Shown here: one piece after another, positions 31,737 to 40,409 of the stretch
How positions within the stretch are numbered: position 1 is the stretch's first letter
How the letters are laid out: every line of letters begins with the position of its first letter
Assembly (NCBI RefSeq): GCF_000380485.1
Contig: NZ_AQYG01000046.1
Span: 1-64,000 of the forward strand
Reading direction: 5' to 3'
Source of the DNA: Jongsikchunia kroppenstedtii DSM 45133
GTDB lineage: Bacteria > Actinomycetota > Actinomycetes > Mycobacteriales > Mycobacteriaceae
DNA: 64,000 nt
Translations under genes and position numbers: made by a program
Notes under the pieces: generated by a model
What the model saw: the letters and a program-made list of their open reading frames with translations, nothing else
Databases searched by the model: none
Told to the model about the DNA's origin: nothing

Positions 31737-33563
31737 ATGACCGTGACGCTCGAAGCCGATGTACAGGCCGGGCCGCAGCAGCGCGTCGAGACTTGGCTCG
31801 ACCGCTTCGGGGCCGCGCTCGCGGCCCAGGACATCGCATCGGCCGCGAACCTGTTCTGCACCACCAGTTTCTGGCGCGACCTGGTGGCCTTCACCTGGAA
31901 CCTGACGACGGTCGAGGGACGCGACGGGATCTCGGACATGCTCACGGAGCGCGTCGCCGATACCGTGCCGTCCGGATTTCGAACCAGCGAGCCCGCCACC
32001 GAGGAGGGCGGCGTGGTCAGCGCCTTCATCGAGTTCGAGACTCGTCTCGGCCGCGGCAAGGGCCATCTGCGGATCCGCGATGAAGACGGTGAAGACCGGG
32101 CCTGGACGCTGCTGACGACGCTGCGTGAACTCAAGGGATTCGAGGAAAGCCAGGGCGCGTCACGACCGCTCGGCGCGGTGCATGGCGCGCACAACTCCGC
32201 GCCCACCTGGGCGGAACGCCGGGAGGCGGAGGAGGCCGAACTCGGCCGCTCGGTGCAGCCGTACGTGCTGGTCATCGGCGGTGGACAGGGCGGCATCGCT
32301 CTCGGTGCCCGGCTGCGCCAGCTCGGCGTACCGGCGCTGGTCATCGACCGGCATGCGCGGCCCGGCGACCAGTGGCGGGGTCGCTACAAGTCGCTCTGTC
32401 TGCACGACCCGGTCTGGTACGACCACCTGCCGTACCTGCCGTTTCCTGCCAACTGGCCGGTATTCGCGCCGAAAGACAAGATCGGCGACTGGCTGGAGAT
32501 GTACACGCGAGTGATGGAGGTGCCCTACTGGGGCTCGACCTCGGCGCTGTCCGCATCGTTCGACGACGACGCCGGGACCTGGACGGTCGAGGTCGACAAG
32601 GACGGCGAGAAGCTCACCCTGCACCCCGAGCAGCTGGTGCTCGCGACGGGCATGTCGGGAAAGCCGAATCGGCCGTCGTTCCCCGGAATGGATGTCTTCC
32701 GGGGCGAGCAGCAGCACTCCAGCGAGCATCCCGGTCCAGACGCCTACCGCGGCAAGCGGGTGGTGGTGATCGGCTCGAACAACTCGGCGCACGACATCTG
32801 TAAAGCGTTGTTCGAGAACGATGTCGACGTCACCATGGTGCAGCGCTCGTCCACACACATCGTGCGGTCATCGTCGCTGATGGAGCACGCCCTCGGCGAC
32901 CTGTACAGCGAGCGCGCGGTGTCGGCCGGCATGACGACCGACAAGGCCGACATGACCTTCGCCTCGCTGCCGTATCGGATCATGCACGAGTTCCAGATCC
33001 CGGTATACGACAAGATCCGCGAGGTCGATGCCGACTTCTACGACCGGCTCACCAAGGCCGGATTCGAGCTCGACTACGGCGAGGACGGTTCGGGGCTGTT
33101 CATGAAATACCTGCGCCGCGGCTCCGGCTATTACATCGACGTCGGCGCCTCCGAGCTGGTCGCCGACGGATCGATCAAGCTGGCGCACGGCGACGTGGAT
33201 CGGCTCACCGAGGACTCCGTGATCCTGTCGGACGGTACTGAACTGCCGGCCGATCTGGTCGTGTACGCCACCGGCTACGGATCGATGAACGGCTGGGCCG
33301 CCGATCTGATGGGTCAGGACGTCGCCGATCGGCTCGGCAAATGCTGGGGACTGGGCTCGGACACCGCCAAGGATCCCGGCCCCTGGGAGGGCGAGCAGCG
33401 CAACATGTGGAAGCCGACGCAGGTCCCGAACCTCTGGATGCACGGCGGGAATCTGCATCAGTCGCGCCACTACTCGCTGTACCTGGCACTGCAGCTGAAG
33501 GCGCGGTTCGAGGGGCTCGACACCCCCGTCTACCAGCTGGCACCGGTGCATCATCTGAGCTGA
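31737..33563 (+). CDS. NAD(P)/FAD-dependent monooxygenase with N-terminal NTF2/SnoaL-like domain
   Basis: A 608-residue flavoprotein. Residues 1-150 form an NTF2/SnoaL-like domain (RFGAALAAQDIASAANLFCTTSFWRDLVAFTWN...). Residues from about 175 are a class B flavin monooxygenase-like part with the FAD motif VLVIGGGQGGIALGARLRQLG, the segment CLHDPVWYDHLPYLPFPANWP, and the NADPH motif VVVIGSNNSAHDICKAL (around residue 345). The ATGYG motif (VVYATGYGSMNGWA, around residue 505) follows. Such proteins oxygenate ketones, amines or sulfur compounds; the exact substrate is unknown. A strong AAGGAG precedes the ATG. Divergent from the GAF-type regulator, which probably induces it in response to a substrate such as a small alcohol or ketone (inference from related pairs). 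Confidence 0.9.
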   Translation: MTVTLEADVQAGPQQRVETWLDRFGAALAAQDIASAANLFCTTSFWRDLVAFTWNLTTVEGRDGISDMLTERVADTVPSGFRTSEPATEEGGVVSAFIEFETRLGRGKGHLRIRDEDGEDRAWTLLTTLRELKGFEESQGASRPLGAVHGAHNSAPTWAERREAEEAELGRSVQPYVLVIGGGQGGIALGARLRQLGVPALVIDRHARPGDQWRGRYKSLCLHDPVWYDHLPYLPFPANWPVFAPKDKIGDWLEMYTRVMEVPYWGSTSALSASFDDDAGTWTVEVDKDGEKLTLHPEQLVLATGMSGKPNRPSFPGMDVFRGEQQHSSEHPGPDAYRGKRVVVIGSNNSAHDICKALFENDVDVTMVQRSSTHIVRSSSLMEHALGDLYSERAVSAGMTTDKADMTFASLPYRIMHEFQIPVYDKIREVDADFYDRLTKAGFELDYGEDGSGLFMKYLRRGSGYYIDVGASELVADGSIKLAHGDVDRLTEDSVILSDGTELPADLVVYATGYGSMNGWAADLMGQDVADRLGKCWGLGSDTAKDPGPWEGEQRNMWKPTQVPNLWMHGGNLHQSRHYSLYLALQLKARFEGLDTPVYQLAPVHHLS

Positions 33564-33584
33564 CACCCGCCGAGAATCGGACAA

Positions 33585-33625
33585 CGGGTGCGGCATCGTC
33601 CTAGTCTAGGACGATGCCGCACCCG
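33585..33625. promoter_or_regulatory. Perfect 41-bp palindrome covering the MmcQ-family start codon
   Basis: Arms of 20 bp (33585-33604 and 33606-33625) are exactly complementary, with one base between them, starting CGGGTGCGGCATCG and ending CGATGCCGCACCCG. The ATG at 33614 and the preceding AGGA both lie in the right arm. In RNA the hairpin would hide the ribosome site; in DNA it could be an operator. It also follows the monooxygenase stop by 22 bp and could terminate that transcript. Confidence 0.85.
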
Positions 33626-34015
33626 ATCATGTTCGAGGACGACGATCCCGTACTCGCCCGGCTCCGCACGATCGCGCTCGCGTTCCCCGACGCCACCGAG
33701 CAGGTGGCGCACGGTCGGCCGACATTCCGCTGCGGCAAGCAGTTCGGCGTCTACGGCGGCGGCGTCAAGGGCGGCCACAACAGCTACCCGGCCGGCCTGC
33801 TGTTCAAGGCCGACCCGGCGGAACAGCAAGCACTGGAACAGGATCCGCGGTTCTGGGTCCCCGCCTACTACGGCGCCTACGGCTGGCTGGGCCTCGACCT
33901 GGCCGTGAAGCCGGACTGGTCGGAAGTGGTCGAGCTGCTCGATGCCAGTTACCGCCAGATCGCGCCGAAGCGCGCGCTCGCCCGGCTGGACGCGGGAGAG
34001 GGCCCGACCGGCTAG
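33614..34015 (+). CDS. MmcQ/YjbR family protein
   Basis: A 133-residue protein of the MmcQ/YjbR (DUF419) family, a small CyaY-like DNA-binding fold of unclear role. Family features visible: LRTIALAFPDATEQVAHGRPTFRCGKQFGVYGGG and the C-terminal PAYYGAYGWLGLDLAVKPDWSEVVELLDASYRQIAPKRALARL. The start at 33614 (MPHPIMFEDDD) has AGGA four bases upstream but lies within a perfect palindrome. If the hairpin blocks it, ATG 33629 (MFEDDD) could be used instead. The stop overlaps the end of the convergent gene by 4 bp. Confidence 0.85.
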   Translation: MPHPIMFEDDDPVLARLRTIALAFPDATEQVAHGRPTFRCGKQFGVYGGGVKGGHNSYPAGLLFKADPAEQQALEQDPRFWVPAYYGAYGWLGLDLAVKPDWSEVVELLDASYRQIAPKRALARLDAGEGPTG

Positions 34016-34938
34016 TCGTCGGCCAGCAGTTCGGCTACCGCCATCCGGCCCGCCAGCACGAGTTCGGCCGGCGCGAGCCGCCATCCCCAGGCCTCCAGGC
34101 GGCTGAAATACGGCGCCAGTCCGGCCATCTCGCCGTGCTCCCAGGATCCGGTCGAGATCGTGAATTCGAAGGCGCCGACGATCATCGCCAGCACTGCCCG
34201 ACGCGGGCTCGGCACCCGCGGCGCGAGCAGGTGGATGTCGACATCGCGCGGCTCCGCATCGAGCCCCAGAATCTCCGCCGTCAGCGCCAGGCTCGCGGGC
34301 GACACCTCGGCCGCCATGGTGGTCATCGCGGTGGCGACGAATTCGTCACTCTCGGGCGGATCCGGCTGCGCGACAAGGATTTGCCGCAACCATGCCCGCC
34401 GTGCGTCTCGGACGGCCGACTCCTGGGCTCGAATCGCGGCGACGGTACGCCAGTTCGATGAGACCGATTCCGCCGACCACACGCGGGTCGCCTCCCGGCC
34501 GCGCGGCGCGCGCGACTCCCGAAGCTCGTCGCTGTCGATGGGCCGTCCACCGGACGAGATGTACCGGGCATGCAGGTCGAGGCCGTACGCGCCGGCGAGA
34601 TCGGCCAGCTTCCATTCCGGCCGCCACAACCGGCACACCGAACACTGAACGGACCGACTGTCCGGGTCGGTGCGGAAGTACAGGACTCCCAGTATCTCGC
34701 GGTCGAATCGACCGCCGGCCACGCCCACCGACCAGCCCGCGAGTCCCGGCACCGCGCGCGAGACATCGAGCAGCAGATCATCGACCGTGGCGTCGGCCGC
34801 ATAGGTCCAATGCTCTTCATGGCTGACGACATCGTCGCCCATGGCGACCGAATCGCGGTCGAACCGGACCCGGATGACGTCGTCCACCTGCGAATCCGAT
34901 CCCTTCCACGGCACGAATTCATGCAGCCCGTATCGCAT
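34012..34938 (-). CDS. Conserved hypothetical protein, 308 aa
   Basis: I do not recognise this protein. It has no signal peptide or membrane segment. The first ~110 residues (MRYGLHEFVPWKGSDSQVDDVIRVRFDRDSVAMGDDV...) are beta-rich and contain one CxxC pair (CSVCRLWRPEWKLADLAGAYGLDL) that could bind a metal, though a second pair is missing. The C-terminal third is helical and Ala/Leu-rich. GGGAG lies six bases before the ATG used here, giving good support to this start over the longer frame to 35004. Codon use and GC look like the neighbours. Convergent with the MmcQ-family gene, overlapping it by 4 bp. Confidence 0.7.
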   Translation of the reverse strand: MRYGLHEFVPWKGSDSQVDDVIRVRFDRDSVAMGDDVVSHEEHWTYAADATVDDLLLDVSRAVPGLAGWSVGVAGGRFDREILGVLYFRTDPDSRSVQCSVCRLWRPEWKLADLAGAYGLDLHARYISSGGRPIDSDELRESRAPRGREATRVWSAESVSSNWRTVAAIRAQESAVRDARRAWLRQILVAQPDPPESDEFVATAMTTMAAEVSPASLALTAEILGLDAEPRDVDIHLLAPRVPSPRRAVLAMIVGAFEFTISTGSWEHGEMAGLAPYFSRLEAWGWRLAPAELVLAGRMAVAELLADD

Positions 34939-35049
34939 TGCGGTCTCCCGGTTCGACGCCTCGGGTCGTCGAGATCTCCGAGTCTTCGACGTCCTTGGTA
35001 CCACGCGCGCCGTGCCGTCGACCTGACTCGTGGTTCGTTCGACCGATGG

Positions 35050-35409
35050 CTACGCCGAGCGCGAGCGGGCGGTGAACCACCGGCGACGATGCCTCGCCGG
35101 TGCCGGCACGGTGGCGGTCAGCCGGCCGAATGCCTCGCTGAACTCGACCAGTGCGCGGCGGTCTTCAAGGTCACCCGCCACGGTTCCGGTGCTGTCCCGG
35201 CCGCGATAGCCGCCGTAGACCTCGATCGGCACCTCGGTGCCATCGGTGACCGCGAGGGACTCCCAGCACAGCGGTAGGCACTGCGCCGAAACCCGACGAC
35301 CGTCGAAGACCAGCACGATCTTCGATGTGAACCGCGTTGTCACCGCGCACAGATCCTCGGCGACCTCACCATCGAGCCCGCCCCGCGCAATGAGGAGATC
35401 GAGATACAC
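35050..35409 (-). CDS. Small hypothetical protein resembling an HPr fold without the active histidine
   Basis: A 119-residue protein. Residues 1-65 line up with the HPr phosphocarrier: LLIARGGLDGEVAEDL takes the place of the GLHARPA helix, then TTRFTSKIVLVFDGRRVSAQCLPLCWESLAVTDGTEVPIEVYG matches the KF-S-I-L-DGKKVNAKS-LGL-GTE-I pattern. The phosphorylated His is Asp13 here, and the following Arg is absent, so it cannot be an ordinary phosphocarrier. The remainder (ALVEFSEAFGRLTATVPAPARHRRRWFTARSRSA) ends in a strongly basic tail. No other PTS gene is nearby. The assignment rests on my own alignment by eye and is tentative; the reading frame itself is sound. Confidence 0.55.
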   Translation of the reverse strand: MYLDLLIARGGLDGEVAEDLCAVTTRFTSKIVLVFDGRRVSAQCLPLCWESLAVTDGTEVPIEVYGGYRGRDSTGTVAGDLEDRRALVEFSEAFGRLTATVPAPARHRRRWFTARSRSA

Positions 35410-35464
35410 CGGGCACTCCCCTCAACTGGTTGTCTCGGACGCTACTCCGGCACGCGGTCGTTCT

Positions 35465-36478
35465 CTAGAGCGCCGACGGATCGTCGGCGAACGCGGCGGC
35501 CGCCTGCGAACACAGCCGCAGTGCGTGGGCGGCCCACTGCGGATCGGCGCCCGCCAGCCCGCAGGCAGGTGTGACGATCACCTGGCGGGCCAGGACGTCC
35601 CGGCTCAGCCCGATGCCGTCGAGGGTACGAACCAGCGGCTCGACGACGCGCTCGACCGGCAGCTCAGCGACCGGCCGACCGGTGGGCACCAGACCGGCGA
35701 CCAGGGTGCGGCCTGCGTCGAGATACTGCCCGAGCTCGTCCCAGGCCGCCTCGCCGATCCGCGAGAAGTCGACGCTCAGGCCGTCGAAGGTGTTGTTGTG
35801 CAGCAGTTCCCACGGGACTTCGGCGCCGCAGTGGTGCAGGATCGCGGGCCTGCCGACGTGGGCGACGAGCTCGCTCAGGGCCTGCGCCACATCCGGTGCG
35901 GGGATCGGCGGGTTGACATCGAGTCGGGTCAGCGGGGTGATCCGGCCGGCGATCACCCGGTCGACCAGCGGTTCGTCGAGCTGGATCACCGCGGCGGCGC
36001 CGAGGCGCCGTTCCAGATCGGCGGCGACCGCCGCGAGACCTTCGGCCAGTGACCCGAGGACGTCGTTCCAGGCGCCCCGATCGTGCACCAGCTTGTGGCC
36101 GCCGCGCAGCGCGACGGCGCCGGCGAGCGTGAACGGTCCGCAGGCGGCGATCTTGCACGGCTGTCCGCTGCCGATCAGGCCCGATCGATGCCAGGCCTCT
36201 TCGAGCGCATCCAGATCGGCGGACAAAAATCCCTTGGCCCGCTGCGTGATTCGGCTATTCGCCGCGCTCAGCTGGTAGTCGTTGCCGACGAGATCCAGTG
36301 ACATGTCGACGAGGAAGGCCGCCGACCGACCGATCATGTCCGCGCCGGGACCGCGGGCCGGTAGTTCGGCCACATGACCGAAACCCAACTCCCCCACAAT
36401 GATCGACGCCGACTCGGCCGGGTTCTCGCCCGGCATCGATCCGACACCGCTGGCCATGCCGGCCGGCAAGGCCGCCAT
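35465..36478 (-). CDS. Cobalamin-independent methionine synthase-like protein (Rv3015c-like)
   Basis: A 337-residue protein related to the C-terminal catalytic barrel of MetE, in the short form of mycobacterial Rv3015c (same length). It contains the zinc-site pattern of the family: His-Cys in ILHHCGAEVPWEL (near residue 215) and the later Cys in VIVTPACGLAGADPQWA. The Glu in VIQLDEPLVDR fills the substrate-site position. Without the MetE N-terminal domain it probably transfers a methyl group from a donor other than folate, or plays a different thiol role; the true substrate is unknown. Its ATG overlaps the mnmA stop by one base, so it is the third gene of the iscS-mnmA operon. Confidence 0.87.
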   Translation of the reverse strand: MAALPAGMASGVGSMPGENPAESASIIVGELGFGHVAELPARGPGADMIGRSAAFLVDMSLDLVGNDYQLSAANSRITQRAKGFLSADLDALEEAWHRSGLIGSGQPCKIAACGPFTLAGAVALRGGHKLVHDRGAWNDVLGSLAEGLAAVAADLERRLGAAAVIQLDEPLVDRVIAGRITPLTRLDVNPPIPAPDVAQALSELVAHVGRPAILHHCGAEVPWELLHNNTFDGLSVDFSRIGEAAWDELGQYLDAGRTLVAGLVPTGRPVAELPVERVVEPLVRTLDGIGLSRDVLARQVIVTPACGLAGADPQWAAHALRLCSQAAAAFADDPSAL

Positions 36479-37566
36479 CAGTGCGCGGCGGTGACGTCGA
36501 TGCGACTGCTGCCGATCACCCGGTCGCCCCGGATGTCGTCCGCGGCGTACAACACCGCGGCCTGCCCCGGTGCGACCCCGGTCAAAGGCTCCCGCAAAGT
36601 GATTCGCACGCGATCGGCTCCGATCGGCTCCGCGAGCGCCGGCGCCAATCCACCATGGGCACGCACCTGCACGGTGCATTCGAATGGATCGTCCGGAATC
36701 TGCCCGCTGGTCCAGTTCGCCTTGACCGCATCGATCCGGGTGACCTCCAGATGCTCCGCCGATCCCACCGTGACGGTGCCCGCCGCCGGGTCGATCGCGG
36801 TGACATACCGCGGCTTGCCGTCGGTGGCCGGCGCCTCGATGCCGAGGCCCTTGCGCTGGCCGATCGTAAAGCCGTGCACGCCTTCGTGCTCGGCGAGCTT
36901 GGCGCCGGTGTCGGCGTCGATCACCGCGCCCGGCCGGATCCCGATGCTGGCGCCGAGAAACGCCTGGGTGTCACCGGTCGGGATGAAGCAGATGTCATGC
37001 GAGTCGGGCTTGTTCGCGACCGCCAGCCCGCGCCGCTCGGCCTCGGCCCGGATCTCCGGCTTGGGCGTATCGCCCACCGGGAACATGGCGTGCGCCAACT
37101 GATCCGCCGTCAGCACGGCGAGCACATAGGACTGGTCCTTGTCGCCATCGACGGCCCGGCGCAGTTCGCCGTCGGCGAGCCGTGCGTAGTGGCCGGTGGC
37201 GAGCGCATCGAAGCCCAGCGCCCGCGCGCGCTCGGCCAGCGCCGCGAACTTGATCTTCTCGTTGCAGGTCAGACACGGATTCGGCGTCTGCCCCACGGCG
37301 TAGGCGGCGACGAACTCGTCGATCACGTCTTCCTTGAAGCGGTCGGCGAAATCCCAGACGTAGAACGGGATTCCGAGGACATCGGCGGCCCGGCGGGCGT
37401 CGTCGGCGTCCTCCCGGGAGCAGCAGCCGCGCGATCCCGTGCGCAGCGTGCCCGGCGCGGTCGACAGGGCCAGATGCACCCCGACCACCTCGTGCCCGGC
37501 ATCGACGGCCCGCGCCGCGGCGACGGCCGAATCCACCCCACCACTCATCGCGGCCAACACCCGCAT
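36478..37566 (-). CDS. mnmA: tRNA-specific 2-thiouridylase
   Basis: Installs sulfur on U34 of Lys, Glu and Gln tRNAs, with sulfur relayed from a cysteine desulfurase. The 362-residue protein has the ATP-pyrophosphatase P-loop [12 protein letters not shown], the first catalytic Cys in [12 protein letters not shown] (near residue 97), [11 protein letters not shown], the second Cys in [11 protein letters not shown] (near residue 190), and the C-terminal beta-barrel ([18 protein letters not shown]). The gene directly follows a cysteine desulfurase (1-bp overlap), which is the natural sulfur donor, giving a compact tRNA thiolation unit. Confidence 0.97.
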   Translation of the reverse strand: MRVLAAMSGGVDSAVAAARAVDAGHEVVGVHLALSTAPGTLRTGSRGCCSREDADDARRAADVLGIPFYVWDFADRFKEDVIDEFVAAYAVGQTPNPCLTCNEKIKFAALAERARALGFDALATGHYARLADGELRRAVDGDKDQSYVLAVLTADQLAHAMFPVGDTPKPEIRAEAERRGLAVANKPDSHDICFIPTGDTQAFLGASIGIRPGAVIDADTGAKLAEHEGVHGFTIGQRKGLGIEAPATDGKPRYVTAIDPAAGTVTVGSAEHLEVTRIDAVKANWTSGQIPDDPFECTVQVRAHGGLAPALAEPIGADRVRITLREPLTGVAPGQAAVLYAADDIRGDRVIGSSRIDVTAAH

Positions 37567-38804
37567 CAGATGTCACCCGCCGCTCGGACGACCTCGGCCG
37601 TCGCGCGTCCGGCACCCGAAGCGCCGCCGGCCATTCCGGCTGCCCGGGCCCGGTCGACGACCTCGCCGATCACCTCGCCGACGCGGTCGACATCGGCGAC
37701 GGTGGTGCTGGGCGCCAGCGAGAACCGCAGGGACCCGCGGGCATCGCCCCGGGTGCGGCCCATCGCCAGCAGCACATGGCTCGCCTGCGCCACCCCGGCG
37801 GTGCACGCCGACCCGGTCGAGCATTCGATTCCGTTGGCGTCCAACAGCATCAGCAGCGAATCGCCCTCGCAGCCGGGGAAGCTGACATGCACCACACCCG
37901 GCAGCCGCAGCGCCGGATCGGCCGGACCGTTCACCTCGGCGCCGGCCGCCGACAGCACGCCGACCAGCCGATCGCGCAACCGCGCGACCGATGCCGTCGA
38001 CTGCGGCAGCTCCGCCACGGCCACCTCGAGCGCCGCCGCCATCGATGCCGCGCCCGCGGCATCCGGTGTGCCAGAACGGATATCGCGCTCGTGTCCGCCC
38101 CCGTGCTGCAGTGGCGTGCAGTCCACGTCACGGCGCAGCAGCAGCGCGGCCACGCCGTGCGGACCGCCGAACTTGTGGGCCGCGATGCTCAGCGCCGCCA
38201 GCCCGCTCGCCGCGAAATCGACCGGCACATGACCGGCCGCGGCGATGGCATCCGAATGCATCGGGACCTCGAATTCGGCCGCGATCGCCGCGAGCTCGCC
38301 GATCGGCTGCAGCGTCCCGACCTCATTGTTCGCCCACATGATGCTGATCAGCGCGGTCTCATCGGCATGGACCGCCAGCTCGGCGCGCAGCGCGCCCGGG
38401 TCGACGAACCCTGCCGAGTCCACCGGTAGATAGGTGACCTGCGCGCCCTCGTGCCGTTCGAGCCAGCCGAGCGGATCGAGCACCGCGTGATGCTCCACGG
38501 CAGATGTGATGATCCGGTGCCGGCGCGAATCGGCGAACCGGCGCGCCCAGTAGATCCCCTTGACCGCGAGGTTGTCGCTTTCCGTGCCGCCGCCGGTGAA
38601 GATCACCTCGGACGGACGCGCACCGATCGACCGCGCGATCGACTCGCGCGATTCCTCCAGCAGACGGCGGGCGCGGCGGCCGCTGCCGTGCAACGACGAC
38701 GCATTCCCGGTCTCGGTCAGCGCACGCGTCAAGACCTCGACGGCTTGGGGAACCATCGGGGTCGACGCGGCATGGTCCAAATAGACCGGGGCTGGTGCAG
38801 ACAT
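37566..38804 (-). CDS. iscS: Cysteine desulfurase (IscS/NifS class)
   Basis: PLP enzyme that takes sulfur from cysteine for tRNA thiolation and Fe-S clusters. The 412-residue protein begins [11 protein letters not shown]. It has EHHAVLDPL (His that stacks on PLP), [18 protein letters not shown], the PLP lysine in [18 protein letters not shown] (near residue 205), and the active Cys in [21 protein letters not shown] (near residue 330). The start [10 protein letters not shown] is chosen from the family; the longer frame to 38855 is not needed. First gene of an iscS-mnmA-metE-like operon, with one-base overlaps at both joins. Confidence 0.95.
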   Translation of the reverse strand: MSAPAPVYLDHAASTPMVPQAVEVLTRALTETGNASSLHGSGRRARRLLEESRESIARSIGARPSEVIFTGGGTESDNLAVKGIYWARRFADSRRHRIITSAVEHHAVLDPLGWLERHEGAQVTYLPVDSAGFVDPGALRAELAVHADETALISIMWANNEVGTLQPIGELAAIAAEFEVPMHSDAIAAAGHVPVDFAASGLAALSIAAHKFGGPHGVAALLLRRDVDCTPLQHGGGHERDIRSGTPDAAGAASMAAALEVAVAELPQSTASVARLRDRLVGVLSAAGAEVNGPADPALRLPGVVHVSFPGCEGDSLLMLLDANGIECSTGSACTAGVAQASHVLLAMGRTRGDARGSLRFSLAPSTTVADVDRVGEVIGEVVDRARAAGMAGGASGAGRATAEVVRAAGDI

Positions 38805-38850
38805 ACCGGTCCAGAATAACGACAGCTCAACCGCGTCGTATTCCGCGGTG

Positions 38851-38873
38851 ATCACCCCGACGATCAGGGTGAT
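38851..38873 (-). terminator. Possible hairpin terminator after the FAD oxidoreductase
   Basis: Seven-base arms ATCACCC (38851-38857) and GGGTGAT (38867-38873) immediately follow the stop of the FAD-linked oxidoreductase on the minus strand. The stem is short and there is no T run, so it is only a weak candidate. If functional, it separates the accessory block from the iscS operon. Confidence 0.35.
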
Positions 38874-40259
38874 TCAGCGCACCACCTGACCGACGGCGAG
38901 AACGCCCCGCGGGTCGTGCTGGCGGGCCAGTGCGGCGAGCCAGGCAACGGTGTCGTCGTCGTAGCAGGTACGGATCACCGCCGGGTCCGCGCTCGACACG
39001 AAGTTCGGCATCCGGCCGCCCGTCGCCCAGGGCCGCATGGCGTCGACCAGCCGATCGGCGTCGGCGACCACGGCCTGCTCGATCGGCCGCACCAGCACCC
39101 CGACGGTGTGCAGGTTGTATGCCGCGTCGCGATGACAGTAGGCGCTGTGAACAGCCGGTTCGTCCGCGAGGGCGCCGCCCAGCTGACGCAACTCGACCAT
39201 CAGCAGGGTCGTGGCCGCGTCCGGTCCGGCCTGCCCGACCAGGGTCTGCACCGCTTCGTCGGTCAGCTCGCCCAGCAGCATGCCCGCCTCGTGCACCGGC
39301 ATCGGATCGACCGGGTCGGCGTGGATCGCCCCGATCGCGGCATACGGCATCGGTCCCACGGCATCCAGGATCGGCGCCGCCACCGACCGGATCGACGCCA
39401 GCTCGGCGGCGGCCGCTGACGCAGGCGCGACGCTCGCATACCGCACCGCGACGGTGAACCGCCCCGCGAGCATCGGCGGTACGCCCGGCAGCTCCGGCAG
39501 CCGCATCAGCGCCACCGACGTGGACGCGGAGCGGGACAGCGTCGGCGCCCAGACGCGCCAGGCGTCGAGCACCACGGCGGCATCGGCACCGTCGAAATAG
39601 ATCGCTCCGGCGTACATCTCGGACAGCTCCGGCAGCTCGATCACGACCTCGGTGATCAATCCCAGCGTCGCCTTGCCGCCCCGCAGTCCCCAGAACAGCT
39701 CGGCGTTCTCGTCGGGCGCCGCGCGCCGGATCACACCATCGCCGGTGACGACCTCGAAGGACCGGACGTAGTCGGCCGAGAGCCCGAAGGTCCGCACCAG
39801 CGGGCCGACCCCGCCACCGCTGAGCAGCCCGACGACGCCGACACCGGGGGCCGATCCGCAGACGGGCGCCAGACCGTGCGGCGCGGCGGCGTCGATCACC
39901 TGCTGCCAGCGCACACCGGCACCGACCCGCGCGGTCCGGTCCGCCGGATCGACCTCGCAGGTGTCGAGAGCGCCGGTGCGCACCAGCAGCGATCGACGAT
40001 CCGTATCGATCGCCGCATGGCCCGTGGCCCGGACCCCGACCGTCATCCCGTGCTCGCCGGCGAACGCGATCACCGCGGCCACGTCCCGGGCATCGGCGAC
40101 GTCGATCACCGCCGTCGGCTCGTTCACCGCGGTCACATTGAATCCGACTGTGTCGTAACCCGTTTCGCCGGGCCCATAGACAGCGCCGCGGATCTTCGCG
40201 CGGAGCCCATCGAGATCGGCGAGACGGTTGAAGTCGGTGAGATGCTGCTGGTAGGTCAT
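38874..40259 (-). CDS. FAD-linked oxidoreductase (berberine-bridge-enzyme-like)
   Basis: A 461-residue protein of the PCMH/FAD-binding type 4 family. The FAD domain shows PTAVIDVADARDVAAVIAFAGEHGMTVGVRATGHAAI, followed by CGSAPGVGVVGLLSGGGVGPLVRTFGLSADYVRSFEVVTGDG and the WGLRGGKATLGLITEV segment, all standard. The C-terminus ends with the berberine-bridge-like substrate part (YDDDTVAWLAALARQHDPRGVL). The usual RSGGHS histidine for covalent FAD is replaced by VRATGHA, which keeps a His one residue later. Such enzymes oxidise alcohols, sugars or natural products. It is 150 bp downstream of a large BTAD regulator and begins the accessory block. Confidence 0.87.
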   Translation of the reverse strand: MTYQQHLTDFNRLADLDGLRAKIRGAVYGPGETGYDTVGFNVTAVNEPTAVIDVADARDVAAVIAFAGEHGMTVGVRATGHAAIDTDRRSLLVRTGALDTCEVDPADRTARVGAGVRWQQVIDAAAPHGLAPVCGSAPGVGVVGLLSGGGVGPLVRTFGLSADYVRSFEVVTGDGVIRRAAPDENAELFWGLRGGKATLGLITEVVIELPELSEMYAGAIYFDGADAAVVLDAWRVWAPTLSRSASTSVALMRLPELPGVPPMLAGRFTVAVRYASVAPASAAAAELASIRSVAAPILDAVGPMPYAAIGAIHADPVDPMPVHEAGMLLGELTDEAVQTLVGQAGPDAATTLLMVELRQLGGALADEPAVHSAYCHRDAAYNLHTVGVLVRPIEQAVVADADRLVDAMRPWATGGRMPNFVSSADPAVIRTCYDDDTVAWLAALARQHDPRGVLAVGQVVR

Positions 40260-40409
40260 CGTGGTCCTTGCCTTCGGGTAGTGGTGACCGCCCGATCACA
40301 GAACCGACCGGGCCGCTGCCCACACCCTCGCAACGGCCGCTTGGCGTGACCTTGGCTCCGCCTTGAAATCGCTATCGTCGCCGGCCCGGCACGACCAGGC
40401 GATGCACGA

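Noticed and set aside
40260-40409. Promoter or riboswitch between the BTAD regulator and the FAD oxidoreductase
   Set aside because: No stable hairpin, leader peptide or recognisable -10/-35 pair was found in this 150-bp gap.
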